13,038 nucleotides of DNA. Origin: Alphaproteobacteria bacterium. Its GTDB lineage: Bacteria > Pseudomonadota > Alphaproteobacteria > CACIAM-22H2. Shown in pieces: positions 5,319-13,038 of this stretch (its first letter is position 1; each line of letters begins with the position of its first letter). The stretch spans positions 1 through 13,038 of the forward strand of contig VGEI01000059.1 in NCBI GenBank assembly GCA_016869415.1, read 5' to 3'. Under the pieces are notes generated by a model that did no database searches, was not told where the DNA came from, and worked only from the letters and a program-made list of their open reading frames with translations. Both the position numbers and the translations under genes were made by a program.

Positions 5319-5867
5319 GTGATCGTTCCAGCCGCCACCCGTCCGGCGGACCCGCAGCAGGATTTGCCAAGGCTTGCTTTGGTGCTGGGTGGTGCGCGCT
5401 CGGGCAAGAGCCGCTATGCCGAGGCCCTGATCGGCACGCGGCCCGCACTCTACCTGGCAACCGGCGAAGCCGGCGACGCAGAGATGAGCGAGCGCATCCG
5501 CCAGCATCGCGAGCGCCGCGGCACCAACTGGACGACGCGCGAAGCGCCGCTGGCGTTGGTCGAGGCGTTGCGCGCCGCCGATCGGCCGGTTCTGGTCGAC
5601 TGCCTGACCCTGTGGCTCAGCAATCTCCTTACTGCCGACCGCGATGTGGAAGCAGAAACGCGCCTCCTGGTCGAAGCCCTGCCGCCGCTGCGCCTGCCCG
5701 TGATCTTCGTCTCCAACGAGGTCGGCCTGGGCATCGTGCCCGATAACAAGCTCGCCCGCGATTTCCGCGATCACGCCGGCCTCCTCCACCAGGCCATCGC
5801 CGCTATCGCTACCCGCGTCGTCTTCGTCGCCGCCGGGCTGCCTCTCACGCTCAAGGACATCAAATGA
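5319..5867 (+). CDS. cobU: bifunctional adenosylcobinamide kinase/adenosylcobinamide-phosphate guanylyltransferase
   Basis: A cytoplasmic enzyme that phosphorylates adenosylcobinamide and then transfers GMP to it, giving the substrate of CobS. The 182 residues match the family. Seen: P-loop LGGARSGKSRYAE (23-35), ATGEAGDAEMSERI (47-60), RQHRERRG (61-68) in which H63 corresponds to the histidine that carries GMP in Salmonella CobU, VDCLTLWLSNLL (93-104), and VSNEVGLGIVPDN (131-143). The start is GTG at 5319, set by AGGGAGG (5306-5312) with a 6-base spacer; no other start fits as well. About 16 residues precede the usual beginning of the fold (PRLALVLGG). It is the first gene after the riboswitch and overlaps cobW by ATGA, which implies coupled translation. 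Called CobP in P. denitrificans. Confidence 0.96.
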   Translation: MIVPAATRPADPQQDLPRLALVLGGARSGKSRYAEALIGTRPALYLATGEAGDAEMSERIRQHRERRGTNWTTREAPLALVEALRAADRPVLVDCLTLWLSNLLTADRDVEAETRLLVEALPPLRLPVIFVSNEVGLGIVPDNKLARDFRDHAGLLHQAIAAIATRVVFVAAGLPLTLKDIK

Positions 5868-6889
5868 AGCCCCGCATTCCCGCCACCGTGATCACCGGCT
5901 TTCTCGGCGCCGGCAAGACCAGCCTGCTCCGGCACCTGATTGCCAAGGCCAACGGCAGGCGCATTGCCCTGGTGATCAACGAGTTCGGCGAGCTCGGCAT
6001 CGACCGCGAGCTGCTGCTCGGCTGCGGCGTCGAGGGCTGCGAGGACGAGGACGTGATCGAGCTGGCCAACGGCTGTATCTGCTGCACGGTGGCTGACGAT
6101 TTCCTGCCCACTATCGAGGCGCTGCTGGCGCGCGACCCCGCCCCCGATCACATCGTCATCGAGACCTCCGGGCTCGCCCTGCCCAAGCCGCTGGTCAAAG
6201 CCTTCGCCTGGCCGGAGGTGCGCAGCCGGGTCACCGTCGACGGCGTCATCGCCGTGATCGATGCCGCCGCCGTCGCCGCCGGGCGTTTTGCCGACGACCT
6301 CGAAGCGCTGGCCAGGCAGAAGGAGGCCGATCCGACCCTCGACCACGACAATCCGCTTGAGGAGGTGTTCGAGGACCAGCTGCAATGCGCCGACCTCATC
6401 GTGCTCAACAAGACCGATCTTGTGGCCGGCGAGACGCTCGACAGCCTGAGCCGCGAGATCGGCGGCCGGGTGCGGCCGGGCGCCAAGCTGGTGCCGGCGC
6501 AGTTCGGGGTACTCGACCCCAGGGCGCTGCTCGGCATCGGCGCCGCGGCCGAGGACGATCTCGCCAGCCGCAAGTCTCACGCCGACCTCGAAGGCGAGCA
6601 CGATCATGAGGATTTCGAGAGCTTCGTCGTGCCGCTCGGTGCCGTCAGCGACACGGACGCCCTGGCGACCCGTATCGCCTCGGCCGTCGCGCGTCACGAT
6701 ATCTTGCGCGTGAAAGGTTTTCTCGACGTCCCCGGCAAGCCGATGCGCCTCGCCGTGCAGGGAGTCGGACCGCGTCTCGACCGCTATTTCGACAGGCCGT
6801 GGCGCGAGGGCGAGCGGCGCAGCGCGCTGGTCGTCATCGGCCGCAAGGGCCTCGACCGCGTGAGCATCGCCAAGGAGATTGCCGGCTGA
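5864..6889 (+). CDS. cobW: CobW, G3E-family GTPase (cobalt chaperone for B12 synthesis)
   Basis: A 341-residue P-loop GTPase of the COG0523 group. Seen: Walker A GFLGAGKT (12-19), INEFGELGIDREL (38-50), the metal-binding CxCC motif GCICC (70-74), ETSGLALPKP (100-109), the guanine-specificity motif NKTD (182-185), a short acidic/histidine stretch around HADLEGEHDHEDFESF (239-254), and a C-terminal CobW_C-type domain (about 253-341). Within this group CobW proper is tied to aerobic B12 synthesis, and it is thought to hand Co(II) to the cobaltochelatase. The gene lies directly before cobN: its TGA shares a base with the cobN ATG (TGATG). It starts inside the cobU stop (ATGA). A zinc-related COG0523 paralogue is unlikely given the position. 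Confidence 0.95.
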   Translation: MKPRIPATVITGFLGAGKTSLLRHLIAKANGRRIALVINEFGELGIDRELLLGCGVEGCEDEDVIELANGCICCTVADDFLPTIEALLARDPAPDHIVIETSGLALPKPLVKAFAWPEVRSRVTVDGVIAVIDAAAVAAGRFADDLEALARQKEADPTLDHDNPLEEVFEDQLQCADLIVLNKTDLVAGETLDSLSREIGGRVRPGAKLVPAQFGVLDPRALLGIGAAAEDDLASRKSHADLEGEHDHEDFESFVVPLGAVSDTDALATRIASAVARHDILRVKGFLDVPGKPMRLAVQGVGPRLDRYFDRPWREGERRSALVVIGRKGLDRVSIAKEIAG

Positions 6890-9800
6890 TGCATCTGCTG
6901 GCGGCCCAGCCCGGCACGATCAGCGGCGGCGAGGCCATCGATCTCGGCCAGAGCCCGGCGGAGATCGTCGTGCTGACCGCGGCCGACAGCGAGATTGCGG
7001 CTCTCGCCGCCGCCCGCCGGCGCCTCGCCGCCGAGCACAAGCTACCCAGCCTGCGTCTGGCCAATCTGCTGCGCCTGTCGCACCACATGTCGGTCGATCT
7101 CTACGTCGAGAAGGTCGTTTCCCGCGCGAAACTGGTGATCGTGCGGCTGCTCGGCGGACGCAGCTACTGGCCCTACGGCGTCGAGCAGATCGCCGCCGCC
7201 TGCCGCGAGCGCGGCATCCCAGCCGCCTTCCTGCCCGGGGACGATCAGCCCGATCCGGATCTCGCCGGGTTCACGACATTGCCGACACCCGAGGCGCATG
7301 CGCTCTGGCGATACCTGGTGCACGGCGGTGCGGCGAATGCCGCCGGTTTTCTCGCCCGGGCCGCCGCCCAGCTCGGCCACGCCATCCCGGCCCCCGGGCC
7401 CGCCCCCATCCTGCGCGCCGGGATTTATTCTCCCGGTACAGCTCACGCGACACTCCAGGACTGGCAACGCCGCTGGACTGGCGGCGCGCCGATAGTGCCG
7501 GTCGTCTTTTACCGCGCACTGGTTCAGGCCGCGGACACCGCGGTCGTCGATGCGCTGATCGCCGCCCTCACCGAGCGCGGCATGAGTCCGCTGCCGCTCT
7601 ACGTCACCAGCCTGAAGGACCCGCTCGCCGCCGACAGCGTGCGCACCATCCTCGCCGAGGCCGCGCCCGGCGTGATCGTCAACCTGACCGGCTTTGCCTT
7701 GGGTGAAGCCGGCGATCCGCTGGCGCCGTCGGATTGCCCGGTGCTGCAGGCCGTGCCCGGCAGCGGCACGGAAGCCGCGTGGCGCGAGGGCAGCAACGGC
7801 CTGGGACCGCGGGACATCGCCATGTCGGTGGCGCTGCCGGAGCTCGACGGGCGCATCCTCACCCGTGCCATCGCCTTCAAGGGCCTGCTCGTCCGCGACC
7901 CCGACTGCGAGGCCGACATCATCGGCCTCAAGCCGGTGTCCGATCGCGTCGCCTTCGTCGCCGGTCTCGCCAAGGCCTGGGCAAGGCTGCGGCACACCAC
8001 AGCCGCCGAGCGCCGCGTCGCCCTCGTGCTGGCGAACTACCCCAACCGCGACGGCCGCATCGCCAACGGTGTGGGTCTCGATACGCCGGCAGCCGTCATC
8101 GTCGCGCTCAGTGAAATGGCCAAGGCCGGTTATCGGATCATCGATCCGCCGGAGGATGGCGCGGCGCTGATGGCGCGGCTGCTGGCAGGACCGACGAACG
8201 CGCTGGCGGAGCTTCGCGGCCGCGCGGTCGAGGAGCGCCTGTCGCTGATCGACTACACCGCCTTCTTCGGCAACCTGCCGGCGAGCCTGCGCGCCAAGGT
8301 GACCGAGCGCTGGGGTCCGCCGGAGAGCGATCCCTTCTATCGGCCGGGCGAGCTCGACTGCGGGGTGTTCCGCATCCCGGCCCTGCGCTACGGCAATGCG
8401 GTGGTCGGGGTGCAGCCAGCACGCGGCTACAATCTCGACCCGTCGGTGAGCCATCACGACCCCAGCCTGCCGCCGCCGCACTCCTATCTCGCCTTTTACG
8501 CCTGGCTGCGCGACTCCTTCCGCGCAGACGCCGTCGTGCATTTCGGCAAGCACGGCAATCTCGAATGGCTGCCGGGCAAGGGACTCGCACTTTCGGCCGA
8601 GTGCTTCCCCGAAGCGGCCCTCGGGCCTCTGCCGCACCTCTATCCCTTCATCGTCAACGACCCCGGTGAGGGCACGCAAGCCAAGCGCCGCACCGGCGCG
8701 GTGGTGATCGACCACCTGACACCGCCGCTGACCGTTGCCGGCAGCTACGGTCCGGCTGCGGCACTCGAACGCCTGATCGACGAATACTACGAAGCCAGCG
8801 GCCTCGATCCACGCCGGCTGAAGACCCTCGCCTCGGAAATCCGCGACCTTGCCGTCGCGAGCGGCCTTGCCCGCGATTGCGGTATCGCTGCCAGCGAGGC
8901 GACCGACGCGGCCCTGAAGAAGCTCGACGGCTGGCTCTGCGAGCTCAAGGATCTGCAGATCCGCGATGGGCTGCACATCTTCGGCCGGGCGCCCGAAGGC
9001 AGCCTGCTCGACAACCTGCTGCTGGCCGTCGCCCGCAACCCGCGCGGCAGCGGCAAAGGACACGACGCCTCGCTGCTCCGCGCGCTCGCCGACGACCTCG
9101 GCCTCGGCTTCGATCCTCTCGACGGCGACCTGGCGGCGGCCTGGAGCGGTCCGCGTCCGGCCGTGCTCGGCGACAACGAGACCTGGCGCAGCCGCGGCGA
9201 CACGCTCGAGCGGCTTGAGAGCCTGTCCCGCCGGCTGATCGGCGGCACAGCCGTCGCCGAGCCAGCCTGGATCCGCACGCAGCCCGTCCTCGACTGGATC
9301 GCCGGCACGTTGCGGCCGGCGATCGCCATATCGGGCGAGCGGGAGATCGCTGGCCTGCTGGCCGGGCTGGCCGGGCGGCGCGTGGCTCCCGGTCCCTCAG
9401 GGGCCCCGACCCGCGGCCGTGCTGACGTGCTGCCTACCGGGCGGAATTTCTATTCGGTCGACACGCGGGCCGTGCCCAGCCCCGCCTCCTGGCAGCTCGG
9501 CTGGAAATCGGCGCAGCTGCTGATCGAGCGCTACACCCAGGAGCACGGGGAGTACCCGGCGACCCTGGCGATCTCCGCCTGGGGCACGAGCGCCATGCGC
9601 ACCAGCGGCGACGACATCGCCCAGGCGCTGGCGCTGATCGGCGCGCGGCCGACCTGGGATGCGGCTTCGCGCCGGGTTACCGGATTCGAGATCCTGCCCT
9701 TGTCGCTGCTCGACCGGCCGCGTGTCGATGTCACCTTGCGCGTCTCCGGTTTCTTCCGCGACGCCTTTCCCGGCCTCATCGACCTGTTCGACGCCGCGGT

Positions 9801-10662
9801 GCGCGCCGTCGCCGCTCTCGACGAGAAACCGGCGGACAATCCGCTGGCGGCGCGCACGCGCGAGGAAACGGTTCTGCTGTGCAACGACGGCCTGCCGGAG
9901 AAGGCCGCGCAGCGGCGCGCGGCATCGCGGGTCTTCGGCTCGAAGCCGGGCGCTTATGGCGCAGGTCTACAGGCGCTGATCGACGAACGCGGCTGGACCG
10001 ATGCCGGCGATCTGGCGCGTGCCTATGTCGCCTGGGGCGGCTACGCCTATGGCGGCGGTGCCGCCGGGGAAGCGGCGCACGATCTGTTCGCGGCCCGGCT
10101 TCGCTCAGTGCAGGCCGTCGTCCACAACCAGGACAACCGCGAGCACGATCTGCTCGACAGCGACGACTATTACCAGTTCGAAGGCGGGCTGGCCGCGGCG
10201 GTGAGGCATCTCGGCGGCAGCAACCCGGCCGTCTATCACAACGACCATTCCCTCCCCGAGCAGCCGCGTATCCGCACGCTCGAGGAGGAGATCGCCCGCG
10301 TCGTGCGCGGCCGGGTGACCAACCCCAAATGGATCGCTGGGGTCATGCGTCACGGCTACAAGGGCGCCTTCGAGATGGCCGCCACCGTCGACTACATGGT
10401 CGGTTTCGCCGCCACCACGGGCGCCGTGCGCGACGATCATTTCGACGCGGTGTTCGACGCCTATATCGCCGACGCTTCCGTGCGGCACTTCCTCAGCGAA
10501 GCAAACCCGGCGGCACTGCGCGAGATGTGCGAGACCCTGATCGACGCCCAGGAACGCCATCTGTGGAAGCCGCGCTCCAACAGCGCGCGCGATCTGCTGG
10601 ATGATATCGGCGCATCGTCGGTCTCGGCACCGCAGAGGCCAGAAAGAGCGGAATGTCCATGA
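6889..10662 (+). CDS. cobN: cobaltochelatase large subunit CobN
   Basis: The large subunit of the ATP-dependent chelatase that inserts cobalt into hydrogenobyrinic acid a,c-diamide. At 1257 residues it is close to the 1275 of P. denitrificans CobN. Typical text: LANYPNRDGRIANGVGLDTP (around N383), VVHFGKHGNLEWLPGKG (549-565, with H551 and H555), PFIVNDPGEGTQAKRRTG soon after, and RNFYSVDTRAVPSPASWQLG (852-871). The start at 6889 is chosen because MHLLAAQPGTISGG matches the family beginning and overlaps the cobW stop; the open frame continues 30 codons upstream inside cobW but reads as basic low-complexity text. The partner AAA+ and VWA subunits (chelatase CobS, CobT) are not in the window. 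The end of the gene overlaps cobO. Confidence 0.97.
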   Translation: MHLLAAQPGTISGGEAIDLGQSPAEIVVLTAADSEIAALAAARRRLAAEHKLPSLRLANLLRLSHHMSVDLYVEKVVSRAKLVIVRLLGGRSYWPYGVEQIAAACRERGIPAAFLPGDDQPDPDLAGFTTLPTPEAHALWRYLVHGGAANAAGFLARAAAQLGHAIPAPGPAPILRAGIYSPGTAHATLQDWQRRWTGGAPIVPVVFYRALVQAADTAVVDALIAALTERGMSPLPLYVTSLKDPLAADSVRTILAEAAPGVIVNLTGFALGEAGDPLAPSDCPVLQAVPGSGTEAAWREGSNGLGPRDIAMSVALPELDGRILTRAIAFKGLLVRDPDCEADIIGLKPVSDRVAFVAGLAKAWARLRHTTAAERRVALVLANYPNRDGRIANGVGLDTPAAVIVALSEMAKAGYRIIDPPEDGAALMARLLAGPTNALAELRGRAVEERLSLIDYTAFFGNLPASLRAKVTERWGPPESDPFYRPGELDCGVFRIPALRYGNAVVGVQPARGYNLDPSVSHHDPSLPPPHSYLAFYAWLRDSFRADAVVHFGKHGNLEWLPGKGLALSAECFPEAALGPLPHLYPFIVNDPGEGTQAKRRTGAVVIDHLTPPLTVAGSYGPAAALERLIDEYYEASGLDPRRLKTLASEIRDLAVASGLARDCGIAASEATDAALKKLDGWLCELKDLQIRDGLHIFGRAPEGSLLDNLLLAVARNPRGSGKGHDASLLRALADDLGLGFDPLDGDLAAAWSGPRPAVLGDNETWRSRGDTLERLESLSRRLIGGTAVAEPAWIRTQPVLDWIAGTLRPAIAISGEREIAGLLAGLAGRRVAPGPSGAPTRGRADVLPTGRNFYSVDTRAVPSPASWQLGWKSAQLLIERYTQEHGEYPATLAISAWGTSAMRTSGDDIAQALALIGARPTWDAASRRVTGFEILPLSLLDRPRVDVTLRVSGFFRDAFPGLIDLFDAAVRAVAALDEKPADNPLAARTREETVLLCNDGLPEKAAQRRAASRVFGSKPGAYGAGLQALIDERGWTDAGDLARAYVAWGGYAYGGGAAGEAAHDLFAARLRSVQAVVHNQDNREHDLLDSDDYYQFEGGLAAAVRHLGGSNPAVYHNDHSLPEQPRIRTLEEEIARVVRGRVTNPKWIAGVMRHGYKGAFEMAATVDYMVGFAATTGAVRDDHFDAVFDAYIADASVRHFLSEANPAALREMCETLIDAQERHLWKPRSNSARDLLDDIGASSVSAPQRPERAECP

Positions 10663-11258
10663 GCGGCGACACGGAGCATGCCGAGAAAATGGCGCGCATC
10701 AAGGCGGCGCGCGACCGCATCATGGCGACCAAGACGGTCGAACGCGGTGTCCTGCTGGTCAACACCGGCAAGGGCAAAGGCAAGTCGTCCTCGGCCTTCG
10801 GCATGGTCATGCGCTGCCTCGGCCACCGCATGAAGGTCGGCATCGTGCAGTTCATCAAGGGCGCCTGGGAAACCGGCGAGGCGAAATTCCTCGCCCGCTT
10901 CCCCGATCTGGTGACCATCAGGACGCTGGGCGAAGGTTTCACCTGGGAGACGCAGGACCGGGCGCGCGACCTCGCCGCCGCCTCCCGCGCCTGGGAGGCG
11001 GCAAAGGCGATGCTCGCCGATCCTGCCTACCGCATGGTCGTGCTCGACGAGATCAACGTGGCGCTACGCTACGATCTGGTCGATCTGGCTGGGGTGCTGG
11101 AGGCGCTGGCGGCGCGGCCGCCGCACCAGCACGCGGTGCTGACCGGCCGCAACGCGCCGGAAGCCCTGATCGAGGCGGCCGATCTCGTCACCGAGATGAC
11201 GCTGGTCAAGCACCCGTTCCGCGCCGGCATCAAGGCGCAGGCCGGCGTCGAGTTCTGA
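10653..11258 (+). CDS. cobO: cob(I)yrinic acid a,c-diamide adenosyltransferase
   Basis: The enzyme transfers the 5'-deoxyadenosyl group from ATP to the Co(I) corrinoid, building the upper ligand (CobO/BtuR/CobA family). The 201 residues match. Seen: an N-terminal helix HAEKMARIKAARDRIMATK, the P-loop VNTGKGKGKSSSAFG (36-50), KVGIVQFIKGAWETGE (61-76), the Walker-B-like VVLDEINVALRY and TGRNAPEALIEAADLVTEM, ending in AGVEF. Two starts are possible: ATG at 10653, or ATG at 10659 that overlaps the cobN stop as ATGA. GAGCGGA lies just upstream of both; the choice changes only two residues. cobQ begins 2 bases after the stop. Confidence 0.97.
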   Translation: MSMSGDTEHAEKMARIKAARDRIMATKTVERGVLLVNTGKGKGKSSSAFGMVMRCLGHRMKVGIVQFIKGAWETGEAKFLARFPDLVTIRTLGEGFTWETQDRARDLAAASRAWEAAKAMLADPAYRMVVLDEINVALRYDLVDLAGVLEALAARPPHQHAVLTGRNAPEALIEAADLVTEMTLVKHPFRAGIKAQAGVEF

Positions 11259-11259
11259 G

Positions 11260-12756
11260 ATGTCGCGCCGTTCCGGCACAGCAAGAGCGGCGGCCATCAT
11301 GCTGCAGGGGACCGGCTCGGACGTCGGCAAGTCGCTGTTGGTCGCCGGTCTGGCGCGTGCCTTCAACGGGCGCGGCCTGCGCGTGCGGCCCTTCAAGCCG
11401 CAGAATATGTCGAACAACGCCGCGGTCACCGCCGACGGCGGCGAGATCGGCCGGGCCCAGGCGCTGCAGGCACGGGCCTGCGGCGTGCCGCCGCATAGCG
11501 ATATGAACCCGGTGCTGCTCAAGCCGCAGACCGATATCGGCGCACAGCTCGTGGTCCAGGGGCGGGTCGAAGGCAACGTGAAAGCCGCCGACTATCACAC
11601 CCTGAAGCCGGCCCTGCTGCCGCGCGTGCTGGAGAGCTTCAAGCACCTGGGCGAGCAGGCCGACCTGGTCCTCGTCGAAGGGGCCGGCAGCCCCGCCGAG
11701 ATCAACTTGCGGCACGGCGATATCGCCAATATGGGCTTTGCCGAAGCGGCCGATCTGCCCGTGGTGCTGATCGGAGACATCGACCGCGGCGGCGTAATCG
11801 CCAGCCTGGTCGGCACGGTCGCGCTGCTGGAGCCGAGCGAGCGTCAGCGTTTGCGCGGCTTCATCGTCAACAAGTTCCGTGGCGACCCGGCACTGTTCGC
11901 CGCCGGCATGCAGGAGATCGCGACGCGCACAGGCCTGGCGCCGCTCGGGCTGGTGCCCTGGTTCATGGATGCAGGCCTGCTGCCGGCCGAAGACGCCGCC
12001 GGGCTCGACAGCCGCAGCTACGCCTTGGCCGACTCCGCGGCCGGCCGGACTATCAAGATCGTCGTGCCCCGCCTGCCGCGTATCGCCAATTTCGACGATC
12101 TCGATCCGCTGGCCGCCGAGCCTAGCGTGCGGCTCGAGCTGATACCGCCGGGCTGGCCCCTGCCCGGCGATGCCGACATCGTGCTGCTGCCCGGCTCCAA
12201 GGCGACACTCGCCGACCTGGCGTCTTTGCGCGAGCAAGGCTGGGGCATCGATATCCAGGCGCATGTCCGGCGCGGCGGCCGGGTGATCGGCCTGTGCGGC
12301 GGCTATCAGATGCTCGGCCAGCGGATCGTCGATGCGCAGGGCATCGAAGGCCCGGCCGGCAGCGCGCCCGGGCTGGGGCTGCTCGCCATCGAGACCGTGC
12401 TCGCGACCGGCAAGGTGCTGCGCGAGCTGCGCGCGCAGGACAGCCTCAGCGGTGCCGCGGTCACCGGCTACGAGATGCATATCGGCCGCACGACCGGGCC
12501 GGATACCGGCCGGCCGATGCTGGTGCTCGATGGGCGGCCGGAGGGCGCTGCCAGCGCCGATGGCCGCGTCGCCGGCTGCTATGTCCATGGGCTGTTCGGC
12601 GGCGATGCCTATCGCCGCGCCTTCCTCGCGGGCTTCGGCGTGGCGAGCGATCTTGAATTCGAGTCCCGCATCGAGGCGATACTCGACCGGCTAGCCGCTC
12701 ACCTCGCGCTCTCGCTGGATCTCGATCGTCTTCTGGAAATCGCCCGTGGATGGTGA
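11260..12756 (+). CDS. cobQ: cobyric acid synthase (glutamine-hydrolysing)
   Basis: It amidates carboxylates b, d, e and g of adenosylcobyrinic acid a,c-diamide with glutamine and ATP. The 498 residues fit (family about 480-510). Two parts are seen: an N-terminal dethiobiotin-synthetase-like ATPase with MLQGTGSDVGKS (14-25), FKPQNMSNNAAVT (45-57), VEGAGSPAEINLR (139-151) and GDIDRGGV (172-179); and a C-terminal triad-type glutamine amidotransferase with GLCGGYQMLG (344-353), nucleophile C346, and YVHGLF (441-446) with H443. The start at 11260 is 1 base after the cobO stop; an ATG at codon 14 begins right at the conserved part, but it would be shorter than usual. Last gene of the riboswitch-led unit. 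CobB and CbiA are similar but lack the FKPQNMSNN wording. Confidence 0.97.
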   Translation: MSRRSGTARAAAIMLQGTGSDVGKSLLVAGLARAFNGRGLRVRPFKPQNMSNNAAVTADGGEIGRAQALQARACGVPPHSDMNPVLLKPQTDIGAQLVVQGRVEGNVKAADYHTLKPALLPRVLESFKHLGEQADLVLVEGAGSPAEINLRHGDIANMGFAEAADLPVVLIGDIDRGGVIASLVGTVALLEPSERQRLRGFIVNKFRGDPALFAAGMQEIATRTGLAPLGLVPWFMDAGLLPAEDAAGLDSRSYALADSAAGRTIKIVVPRLPRIANFDDLDPLAAEPSVRLELIPPGWPLPGDADIVLLPGSKATLADLASLREQGWGIDIQAHVRRGGRVIGLCGGYQMLGQRIVDAQGIEGPAGSAPGLGLLAIETVLATGKVLRELRAQDSLSGAAVTGYEMHIGRTTGPDTGRPMLVLDGRPEGAASADGRVAGCYVHGLFGGDAYRRAFLAGFGVASDLEFESRIEAILDRLAAHLALSLDLDRLLEIARGW

Positions 12757-12757
12757 G

Positions 12758-13038
12758 TCAGAGACCGGCCGCCTGGCGCGCCAGCACCAGGCCGCCGACC
12801 AGCCCGAGATGAATCAGGCAGGCAAGGAAAAACAGGAAAAGGGACCGGCGGATATCGTCGGTATTGACCCGCGCCCGGCCCTCGCCGATCCAGGGATCGT
12901 CGACCATGATGCCGTCGTAGCGGCGCGGGCCGGCGAGCGCCAGACCGAGCGCCCCGGCGGCGGCGGCCTCCGGCCAGCCGGCATTCAGCGATTTGTGCCG
13001 GCGTGCGTCGCGCAGCACGGCGCGCAGCGCCTCCAGCG
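12758..13038 (-). CDS. cobD: adenosylcobinamide-phosphate synthase CobD/CbiB, C-terminal part
   Basis: Only about the last 93 residues are in the window; the frame is open to the right edge, so the gene begins outside. RRHKSLNAGWPEAAAAGALG is the C-terminal signature of CobD/CbiB, followed by LAGPRRYDG, VDDPWIGEGR and a final hydrophobic span FLFFLACLIHLGLVGGLVLA that would be the last membrane helix. In this family the protein attaches aminopropanol (or its phosphate) to cobyric acid, the step right after CobQ. It converges with cobQ, the two stop codons being 1 base apart, so the two are on separate transcripts. The ATG-like start of the visible frame at 13018 is internal. Confidence 0.93.
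   Translation of the reverse strand, partial: LEALRAVLRDARRHKSLNAGWPEAAAAGALGLALAGPRRYDGIMVDDPWIGEGRARVNTDDIRRSLFLFFLACLIHLGLVGGLVLARQAAGL

Noticed and set aside
6799..6888. N-terminal extension of cobN by 30 codons
   Set aside because: Lies wholly inside cobW, is basic low-complexity text, and the ATG at 6889 fits the family start.
7042..9063. 673-residue open frame on the minus strand inside cobN
   Set aside because: It is the complement of a well-conserved cobN in very GC-rich DNA. The translation is Arg/Gly/Ala/Asp-rich without known motifs.
11230..12588. 452-residue open frame on the minus strand inside cobQ
   Set aside because: Shadow of cobQ, whose two domains are intact on the plus strand.
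1..13038. Mobile elements, CRISPR arrays, tRNA or rRNA genes
   Set aside because: I looked and saw no transposase or integrase text, no repeat-spacer pattern and no tRNA-like cloverleaf or rRNA sequence. Genes are tightly packed with even composition.

Overview
The window is a very GC-rich stretch packed with cobalamin (vitamin B12) genes. cobN, cobW, cobO and the CobQ-type genes indicate the aerobic (cobaltochelatase) branch of the pathway. Base composition, protein wording and a long ADE1-like purC suggest an alphaproteobacterium. The genus cannot be told from the sequence alone. B12 gene names clash between the Salmonella and Pseudomonas denitrificans schemes. Here cobT is the DMB phosphoribosyltransferase, cobS the cobalamin synthase and cobU the kinase/guanylyltransferase (cobP). 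Neither cobT nor cobS here is a cobaltochelatase subunit.

Left end (1-1521): a two-gene module not obviously related to B12. A secreted protein of unknown function (minus strand) and a MarR-type regulator with a five-cysteine tail (plus strand) diverge from an 85-base spacer. The spacer carries two near-identical palindromic operator candidates, one overlapping the regulator's start codon. This is the least explained part of the window.

Middle left (1518-5050): cobT on the minus strand meets the regulator gene tail to tail, and the two stop codons share a CTAG. Divergent from cobT runs the tight unit cobS-cobC-purC. cobT, cobS and cobC make and attach the lower (nucleotide) loop of cobalamin. 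purC is a purine gene. A good sigma70-like promoter lies before cobS, and no riboswitch is seen there.

Middle to right (5051-12756): a cobalamin riboswitch fills the 268-base gap after purC. It leads cobU-cobW-cobN-cobO-cobQ, whose genes overlap or lie 1 base apart, so they are probably one transcript. Together they deliver and insert cobalt (CobW, CobN), adenosylate the corrinoid (CobO), amidate the side chains (CobQ) and activate adenosylcobinamide (CobU).

Right end (12758-13038): the C-terminal part of cobD (cbiB) on the minus strand, 1 base from the cobQ stop and cut by the window edge. The cobaltochelatase partners CobS/CobT and the early corrin-ring genes are not in the window.
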